Below, piece after piece: positions 32,754 through 41,145 of a DNA stretch of 43,244 bases; within the stretch, counting starts at the first letter, position 1; the number at the start of each line of letters is the position of its first letter. The translations under genes were made by a program, and so were the position numbers. The stretch is taken from positions 1-43,244 of the IMG/VR virus record IMGVR_UViG_3300047560_000422. One strand, given 5' to 3'. The notes under the pieces are model-generated. The model did no database searches. It saw only the letters and a program-made list of their open reading frames with translations, and was not told the origin of the DNA. This DNA is from a virus.

Positions 32754-34395
32754 ATTAAAGGGTTACAACGGTAACCTAAACCTCAAGAAGTCTAACCAGA
32801 ATATCGAGTGGACTCAAGATTTAGTAGCCGAATACGTCAAGTGCTCGCAGGATCCTGTTTACTTCATAGAAACGTATATGAAGATTATAAACATCGACCG
32901 TGGACTTGTCAACTTTAATTTGTATCCGTATCAAAAAGATATGATTCATTCGATGGCGGACAACCGCTTTTCGATCATTGCCACAGCTCGTCAGGCTGGT
33001 AAGTCTACTACGACCTGTGGTTTCATCCTTTGGTACATTATCTTTCATCCTGATAAGACTGTCGCTCTTCTAGCTAATAAGGGTGAGACGGCCAGAGAAA
33101 TCCTTGGTCGTGTCCAGTTGGCATACGAGCACCTTCCAAGATGGCTGCAACAGGGCGTCAAGGAATGGAATAAGGGTTCGTTTGAACTTGAGAACAACTC
33201 GCGCGTCATCGCAGCCGCTACTTCAGCTTCTGCCATCCGCGGTTACTCGATCAACCTGCTCTTCATCGACGAAGCGGCGTTCATCGACAACTGGGACGAG
33301 TTCTTTACTTCGGTATATCCTACCATCTCGTCTGGTCAAGATTCTAAGATCGTTCTGGTCTCCACACCTAATGGATTGAACCACTTCTATGCCATCTGGC
33401 AAAACGCCAATGAGAACAGGAACGGCTACAATCCTATAAAAGTCATGTGGAACGATGTTCCCGGAAGAGACGAGAAGTGGAAACAAGACACACTCGGGTC
33501 TATGAACTTCGACACAGAGAAGTTCGAACAGGAATACTGTGTCGAGTTCCTCGGTTCGTCTGGTACTCTCATCGCTGGTTGGAAGCTCAAAGAGCTTGTC
33601 CACCTTACGCCGATCTGGCATAAAGAGGGTCTGTCTAAGTACGCTGAACCAGAACCAAACAGGATCTATACTTGTATATGTGACGTGTCTCGAGGCAAGG
33701 GTCTAGACTATTCTGCCTTTAGTGTCATAGACGTGACAGAGATGCCCTATAAGCAAGTGGTAGTATTCAGGAGCAATATCATGTCTCCTATCGAATACGC
33801 AGAAATAATTCACAGAGTCTGTAGGGCATACAATAAAGCTGCCGTCTTAGTCGAGATCAACGACCTCGGTGAACAGATAGGTCATATGCTTCATTATGAT
33901 TTTGAGTACGACAACGTCTTGTTCACTGAACATGCCGGTCGTGCCGGTAAGAGGATCACTTCCGGCTTTGGTGGTGGTTCTAAACCCGACATGGGTATCA
34001 GGACTACTGTCACAGTTAAGGGTACTGGCTGCGCTATCCTTAAACTCTTGATAGAACAGAACCAGCTAATCATTAACGACTTTCATACCATCGAAGAACT
34101 CTCGACCTTCTCGCGTAAGGGAAAGAGCTACGAAGCTGAGGAAGGCAAACACGACGACTTGGTCATGGGACTCGTGCTCTTTGCATGGCTTTCTGATCAA
34201 CAATACTTCAAGGAATATACCAACATAAATACACTGATTAAGCTCCGCGAGAGAACGGAAGAAGAGATAATGAACGATTTGTCACCGTTTGGGTTTGTCG
34301 ACGACGGCAGGGGCGACCCAATTGAGGACTTGGGTATACCCCAAAGAAGTGGATGGATGTTCGCGGATGGAAGCATAGAAACTGATAATTTATAA
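32737..34395 (+). CDS. 17: Large terminase subunit gp17
   Basis: 552 residues (T4 gp17: 610). The ATPase domain shows a Walker A-like ARQAGKST (residues 84-91, Lys89), a Walker B LLFIDEAAF (174-182, Asp178 and Glu179) and the coupling motif VLVSTPNG (about 206-213). The nuclease domain shows an RNase H-like acidic triad: Asp316 in CICDVSRG, Glu373 in LVEINDLGE and Asp473/474 in KHDDLVMG. It is the motor and headful nuclease that packages DNA into proheads at the portal. No intein or intron interrupts it. Confidence 0.96.
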   Translation: MVDLNKLKGYNGNLNLKKSNQNIEWTQDLVAEYVKCSQDPVYFIETYMKIINIDRGLVNFNLYPYQKDMIHSMADNRFSIIATARQAGKSTTTCGFILWYIIFHPDKTVALLANKGETAREILGRVQLAYEHLPRWLQQGVKEWNKGSFELENNSRVIAAATSASAIRGYSINLLFIDEAAFIDNWDEFFTSVYPTISSGQDSKIVLVSTPNGLNHFYAIWQNANENRNGYNPIKVMWNDVPGRDEKWKQDTLGSMNFDTEKFEQEYCVEFLGSSGTLIAGWKLKELVHLTPIWHKEGLSKYAEPEPNRIYTCICDVSRGKGLDYSAFSVIDVTEMPYKQVVVFRSNIMSPIEYAEIIHRVCRAYNKAAVLVEINDLGEQIGHMLHYDFEYDNVLFTEHAGRAGKRITSGFGGGSKPDMGIRTTVTVKGTGCAILKLLIEQNQLIINDFHTIEELSTFSRKGKSYEAEEGKHDDLVMGLVLFAWLSDQQYFKEYTNINTLIKLRERTEEEIMNDLSPFGFVDDGRGDPIEDLGIPQRSGWMFADGSIETDNL

Positions 34396-34398
34396 ATA
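34391..34398 (+). promoter_or_regulatory. T4-type late promoter (TATAAATA) for gp18
   Basis: Perfect TATAAATA overlapping the gp17 stop, 43 bases before the gp18 ATG, with a GAAGGAG ribosome site. T4 gene 18 is a highly expressed late gene, consistent with its own promoter. Confidence 0.88.
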
Positions 34399-34440
34399 CT
34401 CTAAAACTCGCGTACACCTTTTCATGGAAGGAGAAACCCA

Positions 34441-36483
34441 ATGCCATTTCAACTAAGCCCTGGCGTAAACGTAACTGAGATCGACCTGACTACGGTCGTT
34501 CCTGCAGTTGCCACCACCGATGGTGCGATCGCCGGTATCTTCAACTGGGGTCCAGTCGGAGAGCGCGTCCTCATCGATTCAGAAAACAAGCTAGTAAATA
34601 CTTTCGGTAAGCCAAACTCGAACAATGCTGAGACTTGGTTTACTGCGGCTAACTTCCTTGGTTACGGTAATCGTCTGTATGTAGTCCGCGCCGCTGACAC
34701 TACTACGGGTAACGGTAACTCAGCATTTAATGCTATTGCCAACACCGGTGCTGCTGCTCTTGCTTCTGCAGTAGTCAAGAACGCTGCAGACTTCAATACT
34801 CATGCAGCTTTCGATACTGACATCTTCGCTGTCGCTAAGTATCCTGGCGCTCTCGGTAACTCTCTTAAAGTTTCTGTCTGCTCTAATACTCAAGCATTTA
34901 GCTCAGTAATCGATCTATCAGCACAGTCAGACGCTTCTCTTTCTATTAACATGGGAGCTAACAGCGGCACTATTTCTGCTGCTTCTAATGGACAGTTTGT
35001 TACCGATTCTCTCGATACTATCTCTGTAGGCGACTACCTCATGGTAGGTAACGCTACTATCGGTACACAGTTCATTCAGGTATCTGCTGTTGGTTCTGTT
35101 ACTGGTAACTCGGCTACTATTAGCTTCGTTGACAGATACAAGCTGTCGACTGATTTTGCAGCTAACTCAACAGTCAACTCTGAAGTAACTCGTTATTGGG
35201 AATACTTCAACGTAGTGGATACTGCTCCTCAGCAGACTGACTACGTCGCTGGTTTCGGTAACACTGCTGCAGTCGACGGCATTCACGTAGTCATTACTGA
35301 CCAGAACGGTCGCTTCACTGGTGTTCCTGGCACTGTCATCGAGACTTATCAGAACCTGTCTCGTGCTACAGATGCTAAGACTGTTGGTGGTGCTGATAAC
35401 TACTACATGACAGTGATCAACAACAACTCACCATACGTTTGGATCGTTAATGATCTCGGCAACATGGTTTCGAACACTGCTATCAACGTTACTAGCTCTT
35501 CAGAAGAACTTCCTATCACTCTGTCATTCAACGGTGGACAGGACGGTTATAATGAAGGTAATGCACCGGTTTCTGTACTAGCTTCTGGTTACGACAAGTT
35601 TAAGTCAGCTGAAGACGTAGACATCTCTCTTGTTCTTCAGGGTAAGCCAGCCGGCGGTACTACTGCTTCTGGTTCATACACTGCTAATAACTTCCAGCTT
35701 GCTAATTACCTGATCGACAACATCGTTGAAGTACGTAAGGATTGCGTTGCATTCGTTACTCCAGATGATGGCATCGTAGTCGGTAACAAGGGCAACGAAG
35801 CTCTGGCTCTCGTAGCTTGGAGAAACGTAATCAATGATTCTTCATATGCAGTCATCGATTCTGGTTACAAGTATCAGTACGATCGCTACAACGACGTATA
35901 TCGCTATATCCCATCAAACGGTGACGTAGCTGGTCTGTGTGTTCGTACCGACTCAACTCGCGACCCATGGTGGTCACCTGCTGGCTTCAATCGTGGTCAG
36001 ATCAAGAACGTCATCAACATGCGTTACAATCCAAGTAAGGCAGATCGCGACGTGATCTATCCAAAGGGTATCAATCCTATCGTATCGTTCCCTGGTCAGG
36101 GTACAGTACTTTACGGTGATAAGACTGCACAGTCTAAGCCTTCTGCATTTGATCACATCAACGTACGTCGCTTGTTCATTGTCCTCGAGAAGGCTATCGC
36201 TACTGCAGCTAAGTTCACTCTGTTCGAGTTCAACGACGCGTTCACTAGAGCACAGTTCAAGAGCCTGATCACTCCTTATCTGAGAGACGTTCAGTCACGC
36301 CGTGGTATCACCGACTTCTTGGTTGTCTGCGACGAGACTAACAACACTCCTGAGAGGATCGACCGTAATGAGTTCTGGGGCGACATCTACATCAAGCCAG
36401 CTCGCTCGATCAACTATATCCAGCTGAACTTCGTAGCCGTAAGAACAGGCGTACAGTTCTCTGAAGTTGTCGGTCAATTCTAA
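34441..36483 (+). CDS. 18: Tail sheath protein gp18
   Basis: 680 residues (T4: 659). The N-terminus PFQLSPGVNVTEIDLTTVVPAVATTDGAIAGIFNWGPVGERVLIDSE is the standard contractile sheath start. Near the end are the sheath C-terminal signatures GINPIVSFPGQGTVLYGDKTA, FDHINVRRLFIVLEKAIATAAKFTLFEFND, RRGITDFLVVCDETNNTPERIDRNEFWGDIYIKPARSINYIQLNFVAVRTGVQFSEV. Subunits form the contractile sheath around the gp19 tube. The middle (about residues 110-260) is the variable surface part, rich in Ala/Ser/Thr/Asn. Confidence 0.96.
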   Translation: MPFQLSPGVNVTEIDLTTVVPAVATTDGAIAGIFNWGPVGERVLIDSENKLVNTFGKPNSNNAETWFTAANFLGYGNRLYVVRAADTTTGNGNSAFNAIANTGAAALASAVVKNAADFNTHAAFDTDIFAVAKYPGALGNSLKVSVCSNTQAFSSVIDLSAQSDASLSINMGANSGTISAASNGQFVTDSLDTISVGDYLMVGNATIGTQFIQVSAVGSVTGNSATISFVDRYKLSTDFAANSTVNSEVTRYWEYFNVVDTAPQQTDYVAGFGNTAAVDGIHVVITDQNGRFTGVPGTVIETYQNLSRATDAKTVGGADNYYMTVINNNSPYVWIVNDLGNMVSNTAINVTSSSEELPITLSFNGGQDGYNEGNAPVSVLASGYDKFKSAEDVDISLVLQGKPAGGTTASGSYTANNFQLANYLIDNIVEVRKDCVAFVTPDDGIVVGNKGNEALALVAWRNVINDSSYAVIDSGYKYQYDRYNDVYRYIPSNGDVAGLCVRTDSTRDPWWSPAGFNRGQIKNVINMRYNPSKADRDVIYPKGINPIVSFPGQGTVLYGDKTAQSKPSAFDHINVRRLFIVLEKAIATAAKFTLFEFNDAFTRAQFKSLITPYLRDVQSRRGITDFLVVCDETNNTPERIDRNEFWGDIYIKPARSINYIQLNFVAVRTGVQFSEVVGQF

Positions 36484-36489
36484 TAAATA
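36482..36489 (+). promoter_or_regulatory. T4-type late promoter (AATAAATA) for gp19
   Basis: AATAAATA overlaps the gp18 stop, 22 bases before the gp19 ATG, in the same TAAATAAGAAAAA context as the octamer at 19421; ribosome site AAGGGAG. Confidence 0.8.
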
Positions 36490-36510
36490 AGAAAAAGGGA
36501 GTTCAAACAG

Positions 36511-37137
36511 ATGACCTTCAACATTAATGAATTTAAGTCTAGAGGCCTAATCTACGGTGGAGCGCGTCCAGCGCTCTTCCAAGTACAGTTCGATGTACCT
36601 CGTTCGATTCAGGGTATCAACGGTTCAGCTCTTAACTCAGTCAGCTACGTTTGTCGTGCTGCTGAGCTTCCAGCTGCTACTGTTGGTACTGTCGAAGTTC
36701 CTTACTTCGGCCGCAGAATCAAGCTTGCCGGCGATCGCACGTTCGCCGATTGGACTGTAACAATCATGAACGACGAAGACTTCGGTGTTCGTACGCTCTT
36801 CGAGGCATGGTCAAACGGTCTCAATCGTCTCGTCTCCAACGTTCGTGATCCAGGAGCATCGTTAGATACTCCAGGTAACATCGCTGGCGGCTATAAGGCA
36901 GACCTTTCCGTGTATCAATACGGCAAGGACGGAACGCTTCTGCGTGGTTATACTATCGTCGGCGCTTTCCCAACAGACGTTGGAGCTATCGCTCTTGACT
37001 GGGATAACCAGAACCAGATCGAAACGTTCCAAGTTACTTTTGCATACGACTATTGGACGCCAGAAACGGCGGCTGGCCAGACTGGCGTACCAAAGAGCAT
37101 CTACTTTGGTAACGAGTCCGGCAATAACGTACTCTAA
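36511..37137 (+). CDS. 19: Tail tube protein gp19
   Basis: 208 residues (T4: 163; marine relatives are longer). The start TFNINEFKSRGLIYGGARPALFQVQFDVP is characteristic, followed by YVCRAAELPAATVGTVEVPYFGRRIKLAGDRTFADWTVTIMNDEDFGVRTLFEAWSNGLN and FPTDVGAIALDWDNQNQIETFQVTFAYDYW. gp19 stacks in hexameric rings to form the inner tube. The C-terminal TGVPKSIYFGNESGNNVL extension is not in T4. A terminator follows. Confidence 0.95.
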   Translation: MTFNINEFKSRGLIYGGARPALFQVQFDVPRSIQGINGSALNSVSYVCRAAELPAATVGTVEVPYFGRRIKLAGDRTFADWTVTIMNDEDFGVRTLFEAWSNGLNRLVSNVRDPGASLDTPGNIAGGYKADLSVYQYGKDGTLLRGYTIVGAFPTDVGAIALDWDNQNQIETFQVTFAYDYWTPETAAGQTGVPKSIYFGNESGNNVL

Positions 37138-37145
37138 TACGTTAG

Positions 37146-37153
37146 CGTAAATA
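37146..37153 (+). promoter_or_regulatory. Weak late promoter-like octamer (CGTAAATA) before gp20
   Basis: CGTAAATA lies in the gp19-gp20 gap but upstream of a terminator-like hairpin, so any transcript from it would meet the hairpin at once. Assignment is doubtful. Confidence 0.3.
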
Positions 37154-37159
37154 TGATAA

Positions 37160-37186
37160 GGGAGAGCCCGTTGCTCTCCCTCTTTT
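37160..37186 (+). terminator. Rho-independent terminator between gp19 and gp20
   Basis: GGGAGAGC (37160-37167), loop CCGTT, GCTCTCCC (37173-37180), then TCTTTT. The eight-base-pair perfect stem, short loop and T-rich tail fit an intrinsic terminator. It would limit read-through from the highly expressed sheath/tube unit into the portal gene. Confidence 0.88.
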
Positions 37187-37198
37187 GAAGGAAAAGAA

Positions 37199-38935
37199 AT
37201 GGCCGAACTATTTGGTTGGGAATTTAAAAGAAAGATCGGGTTAGATCCTGCTCCGACATTCGCTCCTAAAGAGACAGATGACGGAGCTTTAGTAGTTGCT
37301 GCTGGTGGATCGTTCGGTACATACGTAGACTTAGATGGCACTGTAAGAACAGAAGCTGAGTTGGTTACTAAGTATCGCGAAATGGCTCTTCAGCCAGAAT
37401 GCGACGCTGCTATCGATGAGATCATCAATGAGTCGATGTCCATCGATGAGAAAGAGATCGTTCAGATCGACTTAGATCAGCTAGACAACATTCCAGAAAG
37501 AATCAAGAAAGCCATTAGAGACGAGTTTAATAACTGTCTCAACATCCTAGACTTCAATCGCCACGCGTATGAGATATATCGCCGTTGGTATGTCGATGGA
37601 AGACTCTACTATCACGTTATAATTGACGATAAAGATCCAAAGTCTGGAATCAAAGAAGTTCGTTATGTTGACCCAAGAAAGATTCGTAAAGTACGCGAGA
37701 TCGTCAAGAAGAGAGCTAAGGGCGGCGCGTCTGCCGTCGAAGCGGTCATTCAAAAGACACAGAACGAGTACTACATCTACAATGATAAGGGATTCAACTA
37801 CGGTAATAAGACTGTTGGACCCACTACTACTGGTCTTAAGATCGCCAAGGATTCTATCCTTCACGTCACGTCTGGATTGACTGACACCAATGGCACTATG
37901 GTACTATCTTACCTTCATAAAGCCATTAAGCCCCTCAATCAACTACGCACTCTCGAAGACGCTCTAGTAATCTATCGCTTAGCACGTGCTCCAGAACGTC
38001 GTATATGGTATATCGACGTTGGTAACCTTCCTAAGATGAAGGCCGAGCAGTATGTTCGCGACATTATGGTTAAACACAAGAATCGCCTCATCTATGATGC
38101 CGACTCAGGTAACATCAGAGATGATCGTAAGTTCATGACTATGTTGGAAGATTATTGGCTTCCACGTCGTGACGGAGGGAAGGGTACGGAGGTTACTACT
38201 CTTCCCGGCGGACAGACTCTTGGTCAGATGGACGACGTCCTCTACTTCCAGAAGAGGTTCTATCAGACTCTCAACGTTCCAGTCAATCGCTTAAACTCGG
38301 ACGCTCTGTTTTCTATTGGTAGAGCTACTGAAGTTACCAGAGACGAAGTTAAGTTTTCTAAGTTCGTCACTCGCTTGCGCGCTAAGTTCGCTATTCTCTT
38401 CACTAAAATGTTGGAGAAGCAATTAGTTCTTAAGCAAGTCATGACCATCGAAGACTTTGAGAACATCGCTGCAGATCTTAAATACAATTTCTCGAGAGAT
38501 AACTTCTTCATGGAACTCAAGGATGCTGAAGTTCTTGAGAATCGTGTAAGACTAGCACGTGATTTCCAAGACATGGTTGGAAAGTACTATTCACAGGAAT
38601 GGTTACGTAAGAACATCCTGAAGCAATCTGACGACGACATCGAAGAGATGGATGAGCAGATCGAAGAAGAAGCAAATTCACAAGATCCGCGTTGGCTCGA
38701 TCCTAATCTCATGAACAACGAGATGATGGCAGCACAAATGGGTGGAGAAGAGATGAACGTTCCTACGGATCAGGGTGCTGAACGTGATGGATCTGTATCT
38801 CCTGCAGACGAAAAGAATCGCAAGATTCAGACAGCTACTAGTACATATAACTTACTTTCACAGAAAAAGAATCGTACTTTAGCAGACGAAGCAAAGTATA
38901 AGTCTGCAGCTCAGATTCTTTCGAAAAATAAATAA
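37199..38935 (+). CDS. 20: Portal vertex protein gp20
   Basis: 578 residues (T4: 524). Family signatures in order: KYREMALQPECDAAIDEIINESMSID, IPERIKKAIRDEFNNCLNILDFNRHAYEIYRRWYVDGRLYYHVIID, IREVRYVDPRKIRKVR-like text, SYLHKAIKPLNQLRTLEDALVIYRLARAPERRIWYIDVGNLPKMKAEQYVRDIMVKHKNRLIYD, and LPGGQTLGQMDDVLYFQKRFYQTLNVPVNRLN. It forms the dodecameric portal that starts prohead assembly and later carries the packaging motor. The C-terminal part is acidic and Gln/Asn-rich, a common variable tail. The ribosome site is GAAGGA, after the terminator. Confidence 0.97.
   Translation: MAELFGWEFKRKIGLDPAPTFAPKETDDGALVVAAGGSFGTYVDLDGTVRTEAELVTKYREMALQPECDAAIDEIINESMSIDEKEIVQIDLDQLDNIPERIKKAIRDEFNNCLNILDFNRHAYEIYRRWYVDGRLYYHVIIDDKDPKSGIKEVRYVDPRKIRKVREIVKKRAKGGASAVEAVIQKTQNEYYIYNDKGFNYGNKTVGPTTTGLKIAKDSILHVTSGLTDTNGTMVLSYLHKAIKPLNQLRTLEDALVIYRLARAPERRIWYIDVGNLPKMKAEQYVRDIMVKHKNRLIYDADSGNIRDDRKFMTMLEDYWLPRRDGGKGTEVTTLPGGQTLGQMDDVLYFQKRFYQTLNVPVNRLNSDALFSIGRATEVTRDEVKFSKFVTRLRAKFAILFTKMLEKQLVLKQVMTIEDFENIAADLKYNFSRDNFFMELKDAEVLENRVRLARDFQDMVGKYYSQEWLRKNILKQSDDDIEEMDEQIEEEANSQDPRWLDPNLMNNEMMAAQMGGEEMNVPTDQGAERDGSVSPADEKNRKIQTATSTYNLLSQKKNRTLADEAKYKSAAQILSKNK
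38927..38934 (+). promoter_or_regulatory. T4-type late promoter (AATAAATA) before the prohead core genes
   Basis: AATAAATA overlaps the end of gp20, 18 bases before the ATG at 38952; ribosome site AGAGG lies between. Confidence 0.7.
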
Positions 38936-38951
38936 CTAGAGGATGATAACA

Positions 38952-39197
38952 ATGGAAAACGAATTCGCTGTACAAGACTTAATTTCTCTGTCATATGACC
39001 AGAAGCCAATTGAGTTTCAGCAGGCTTTCAATTCTCTCATCGCTGGTAGAATTGCAGACGCCGTAAATAACAAGAAGATGGAAGTCGCTGCTTCTCTCTA
39101 TGCTCAACCGGAAGATGAGATAGAAGTCGACACAGATCAAGAATTAGATACACAAGAACAAGATCAAGAGGAAAACACAGATGGCGAAGCAGCTTAA
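38952..39197 (+). CDS. 67: Prohead core protein gp67-like
   Basis: 81 residues from the ATG at 38952, chosen because AGAGG sits nine bases upstream; the ATG at 38943 is too close to it. T4 gp67 has 80 residues. The first half, ENEFAVQDLISLSYDQKPIEFQQAFNSLIAGRIADAVNNKKMEVAASLYA, matches the gp67 core pattern (DLI....KP..FQ..FN.L...RI..A...KK.EVA..L). The second half is extremely acidic and Gln-rich (EDEIEVDTDQELDTQEQDQEEN), as in T4 gp67, which is degraded to internal peptides by gp21. It overlaps the next gene by 17 bases. Confidence 0.85.
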   Translation: MENEFAVQDLISLSYDQKPIEFQQAFNSLIAGRIADAVNNKKMEVAASLYAQPEDEIEVDTDQELDTQEQDQEENTDGEAA

Positions 39198-40890
39198 GGA
39201 CATTCTGAAGCAAGCACACGACACTATCAGAGGCGTACGCTCTTCTGAGACTGTTCCTGCTTCTACTGGTAAAGATCCCGGAGTCGACTACGATCCAAAG
39301 TCTGGTGACGAACAAGAGTTCATCGCCAAGCACTCTGTGCAGAAGTGGGATGATCCTAATGGTAATCCTAATCCTGCTAACGCTACTAAGTACGTTCTCG
39401 ATAAGTCTACAGAGAATAGACATGGTAACGATGAAGATCAAGCAAAAGCAGCTTATTTTAGTCCAGTCAAAGAAGCTAAGAGCGCAGAGAACGCTCAGTG
39501 CAACATGACTGAAGCTGGTAAGATGTGTCCAGTTCATGAGATGGCTGATTGTTCAAAGATGCGTAAGATCAATGAGGGATGGGTAGCCATCGGTAAGCCT
39601 TATGATCCTAAGAAGGGCGAGAAGCCTACACGCCCTTTTGATCATGCCGGTGACAAAGCTCCAGGAACGAAAGTCTTTGGTAAGATGCCAAAAGACAAGC
39701 CTTCTAACTCGTTCCCCGATAAGACTGGAGAGTCGCCGGCTGCAAAGAAGGCTCGCTTTGATGAGGGTGAAAAGAATCAGTACATCGAAGTGACTAACAA
39801 GCACACTGGTGCAAAGAAGCACATCGAAGTTCATCCTACTAAAGCTTATAAAGCCCTTAATCAATATAGAGATCGCAACAACACAGCTCGTATCGTCGGT
39901 GAAAAGCCAGTTAAAGAAGAAGCTGAACAGATCGATGAGATCTCAAAGCAGGCAAAGCTCGACTACATTCGTTCTGCATCTGGTAGTGCTGCGCAGCATG
40001 CCATGCATGTTGGTGCTGATATAGCTAATAGAACACAAAAAGCTGGTTCTAAGCCAGGTGAAGCAGAGAAGTATAGCTCGCGTAAGCTTGCTAATCGCCA
40101 GAGCGGCATTCAGCGCGCTGCTAGAATGCTTTCGAAAGAAGAAGTCGAACAGGTAGACGAAGTATCTGCTGGTCTTGCACAAAGAGCGGCACACAAAGCT
40201 TGGATTAAAGCTGACGTTAATAAGCCTCCTCTAAACACGCCAACTAAAATGTCACACGATGAATTTCGTGCTAAAGTTAAGAAGTTTGATGCTGCAGTTA
40301 GACAGTCAAAAAAGTTTGCATCGTATGCTTCTAAGAAAGCTAAAGCTAACGAAGAAGTCGAACAGGTAGACGAAGTCTTAAAGAAGTCAGATCCTGCTGG
40401 AAAGTGGATCAGCGACTTCGTTCATTCAGACGATCCAAAGTTCAAGGGTAAGTCAAAAGAAGAGCGCAAGCGTATGGCTCTCGGCGCTTACTATGGTAAG
40501 CAACGTAACGAAGAGACTACCAACGAATGTGGTTATCCAGTTCAACCTCTAGTTGGTGGAGATCAGACTAAGGGAGACGACGAGTCGGCTGAAATGGCAA
40601 AGACTCAACTAAAAGCTCTCGCTAATAAAGCTATGCATCTTGCAATGCAACTTTCTGACGACGCTATTGTCGAGCCATGGGTACAATCAAAGATCGCTGT
40701 AGCTAAAGATCATGTTACAGCAGTTCATGACTACATGGTCTATGGCGATAACAAGAATGAAAATGTTCCAGATACTACTGGCGGCGGTGGTGGTTCAGCT
40801 GGCGGCGCTATGGTAATGAATGGAACTATGGATACACCTATGACTTTTCCAAACATGTCAGTAGACGTTAACACAGGTCAAAACGTATGA
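39181..40890 (+). CDS. Large prohead core protein in the gp68 position
   Basis: 569 residues, about four times T4 gp68 (141), but in its place. The N-terminus AKQLKDILKQAHDTIRGVRSSETVPAS resembles core proteins of marine T4-like phages. A Cys/His cluster (Cys107, Cys116, His119, Cys124; CNMTEAGKMCPVHEMADC) may bind a metal. The motif EEAEQIDEIS / EEVEQVDEVS / EEVEQVDEVL occurs at residues 246, 320 and 391, each followed by a basic helical segment. The C-terminal part has EPWVQSKIAVAKDHVTAVHDYMVYG, then a Gly-rich stretch. The (I/V)DE motifs partly fit the gp21 cleavage pattern, suggesting processing; this is inferred. The stop overlaps the next start. Confidence 0.7.
   Translation: MAKQLKDILKQAHDTIRGVRSSETVPASTGKDPGVDYDPKSGDEQEFIAKHSVQKWDDPNGNPNPANATKYVLDKSTENRHGNDEDQAKAAYFSPVKEAKSAENAQCNMTEAGKMCPVHEMADCSKMRKINEGWVAIGKPYDPKKGEKPTRPFDHAGDKAPGTKVFGKMPKDKPSNSFPDKTGESPAAKKARFDEGEKNQYIEVTNKHTGAKKHIEVHPTKAYKALNQYRDRNNTARIVGEKPVKEEAEQIDEISKQAKLDYIRSASGSAAQHAMHVGADIANRTQKAGSKPGEAEKYSSRKLANRQSGIQRAARMLSKEEVEQVDEVSAGLAQRAAHKAWIKADVNKPPLNTPTKMSHDEFRAKVKKFDAAVRQSKKFASYASKKAKANEEVEQVDEVLKKSDPAGKWISDFVHSDDPKFKGKSKEERKRMALGAYYGKQRNEETTNECGYPVQPLVGGDQTKGDDESAEMAKTQLKALANKAMHLAMQLSDDAIVEPWVQSKIAVAKDHVTAVHDYMVYGDNKNENVPDTTGGGGGSAGGAMVMNGTMDTPMTFPNMSVDVNTGQNV
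40138..40376 (+). repeat. EEVEQVDEV repeat pair in the core protein
   Basis: A 26-base sequence encoding EEVEQVDEV is identical at 40138-40163 and 40351-40376; a diverged third copy (EEAEQIDEI) starts at 39916. Confidence 0.85.
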
Positions 40891-41135
40891 TTATCAAACC
40901 ATTAGGCAATGAAATTAGCATCAATAGCACCGCAAACAATGTCGGAGCTAATAAAATTATTCGTGTAGTTAATTCTGGTACAGCTAACACTGTTTTGCTA
41001 TTTAAGTATGCTAATGGAACACAGTATGCTTCTACTACTGTACTTGGAAATAGTGAGATCGTTGTTGTAAAAGATCCTACCGATCTTATTATAGGTGCTA
41101 GCATGTTGGCTACACCAGTAGCTTATAAGTACTAA
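40887..41135 (+). CDS. Small beta-rich protein between core protein and gp21
   Basis: 82 residues, coupled by an ATGA overlap: IIKPLGNEISINSTANNVGANKIIRVVNSGTANTVLLFKYANGTQYASTTVLGNSEIVVVKDPTDLIIGASMLATPVAYKY. It resembles small beta-sandwich proteins in marine T4-like phages (RVVNSG, then VxKxPTD, then a VAY end) located near capsid genes. T4 has no gene here. A decoration or minor capsid protein is possible; there is no direct proof. Confidence 0.65.
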   Translation: MIIKPLGNEISINSTANNVGANKIIRVVNSGTANTVLLFKYANGTQYASTTVLGNSEIVVVKDPTDLIIGASMLATPVAYKY

Positions 41136-41145
41136 GGAAAAAACA

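Noticed and set aside
36862-37341. Minus-strand ORF over the gp19-gp20 border
   Set aside because: It spans the terminator and two recognised genes on the opposite strand; no supporting signals.
39037-39537. 166-residue minus-strand ORF over the prohead core genes
   Set aside because: It is opposite two supported genes, has a Leu/Cys/Ser/Arg-rich low-meaning sequence and no promoter or ribosome site.
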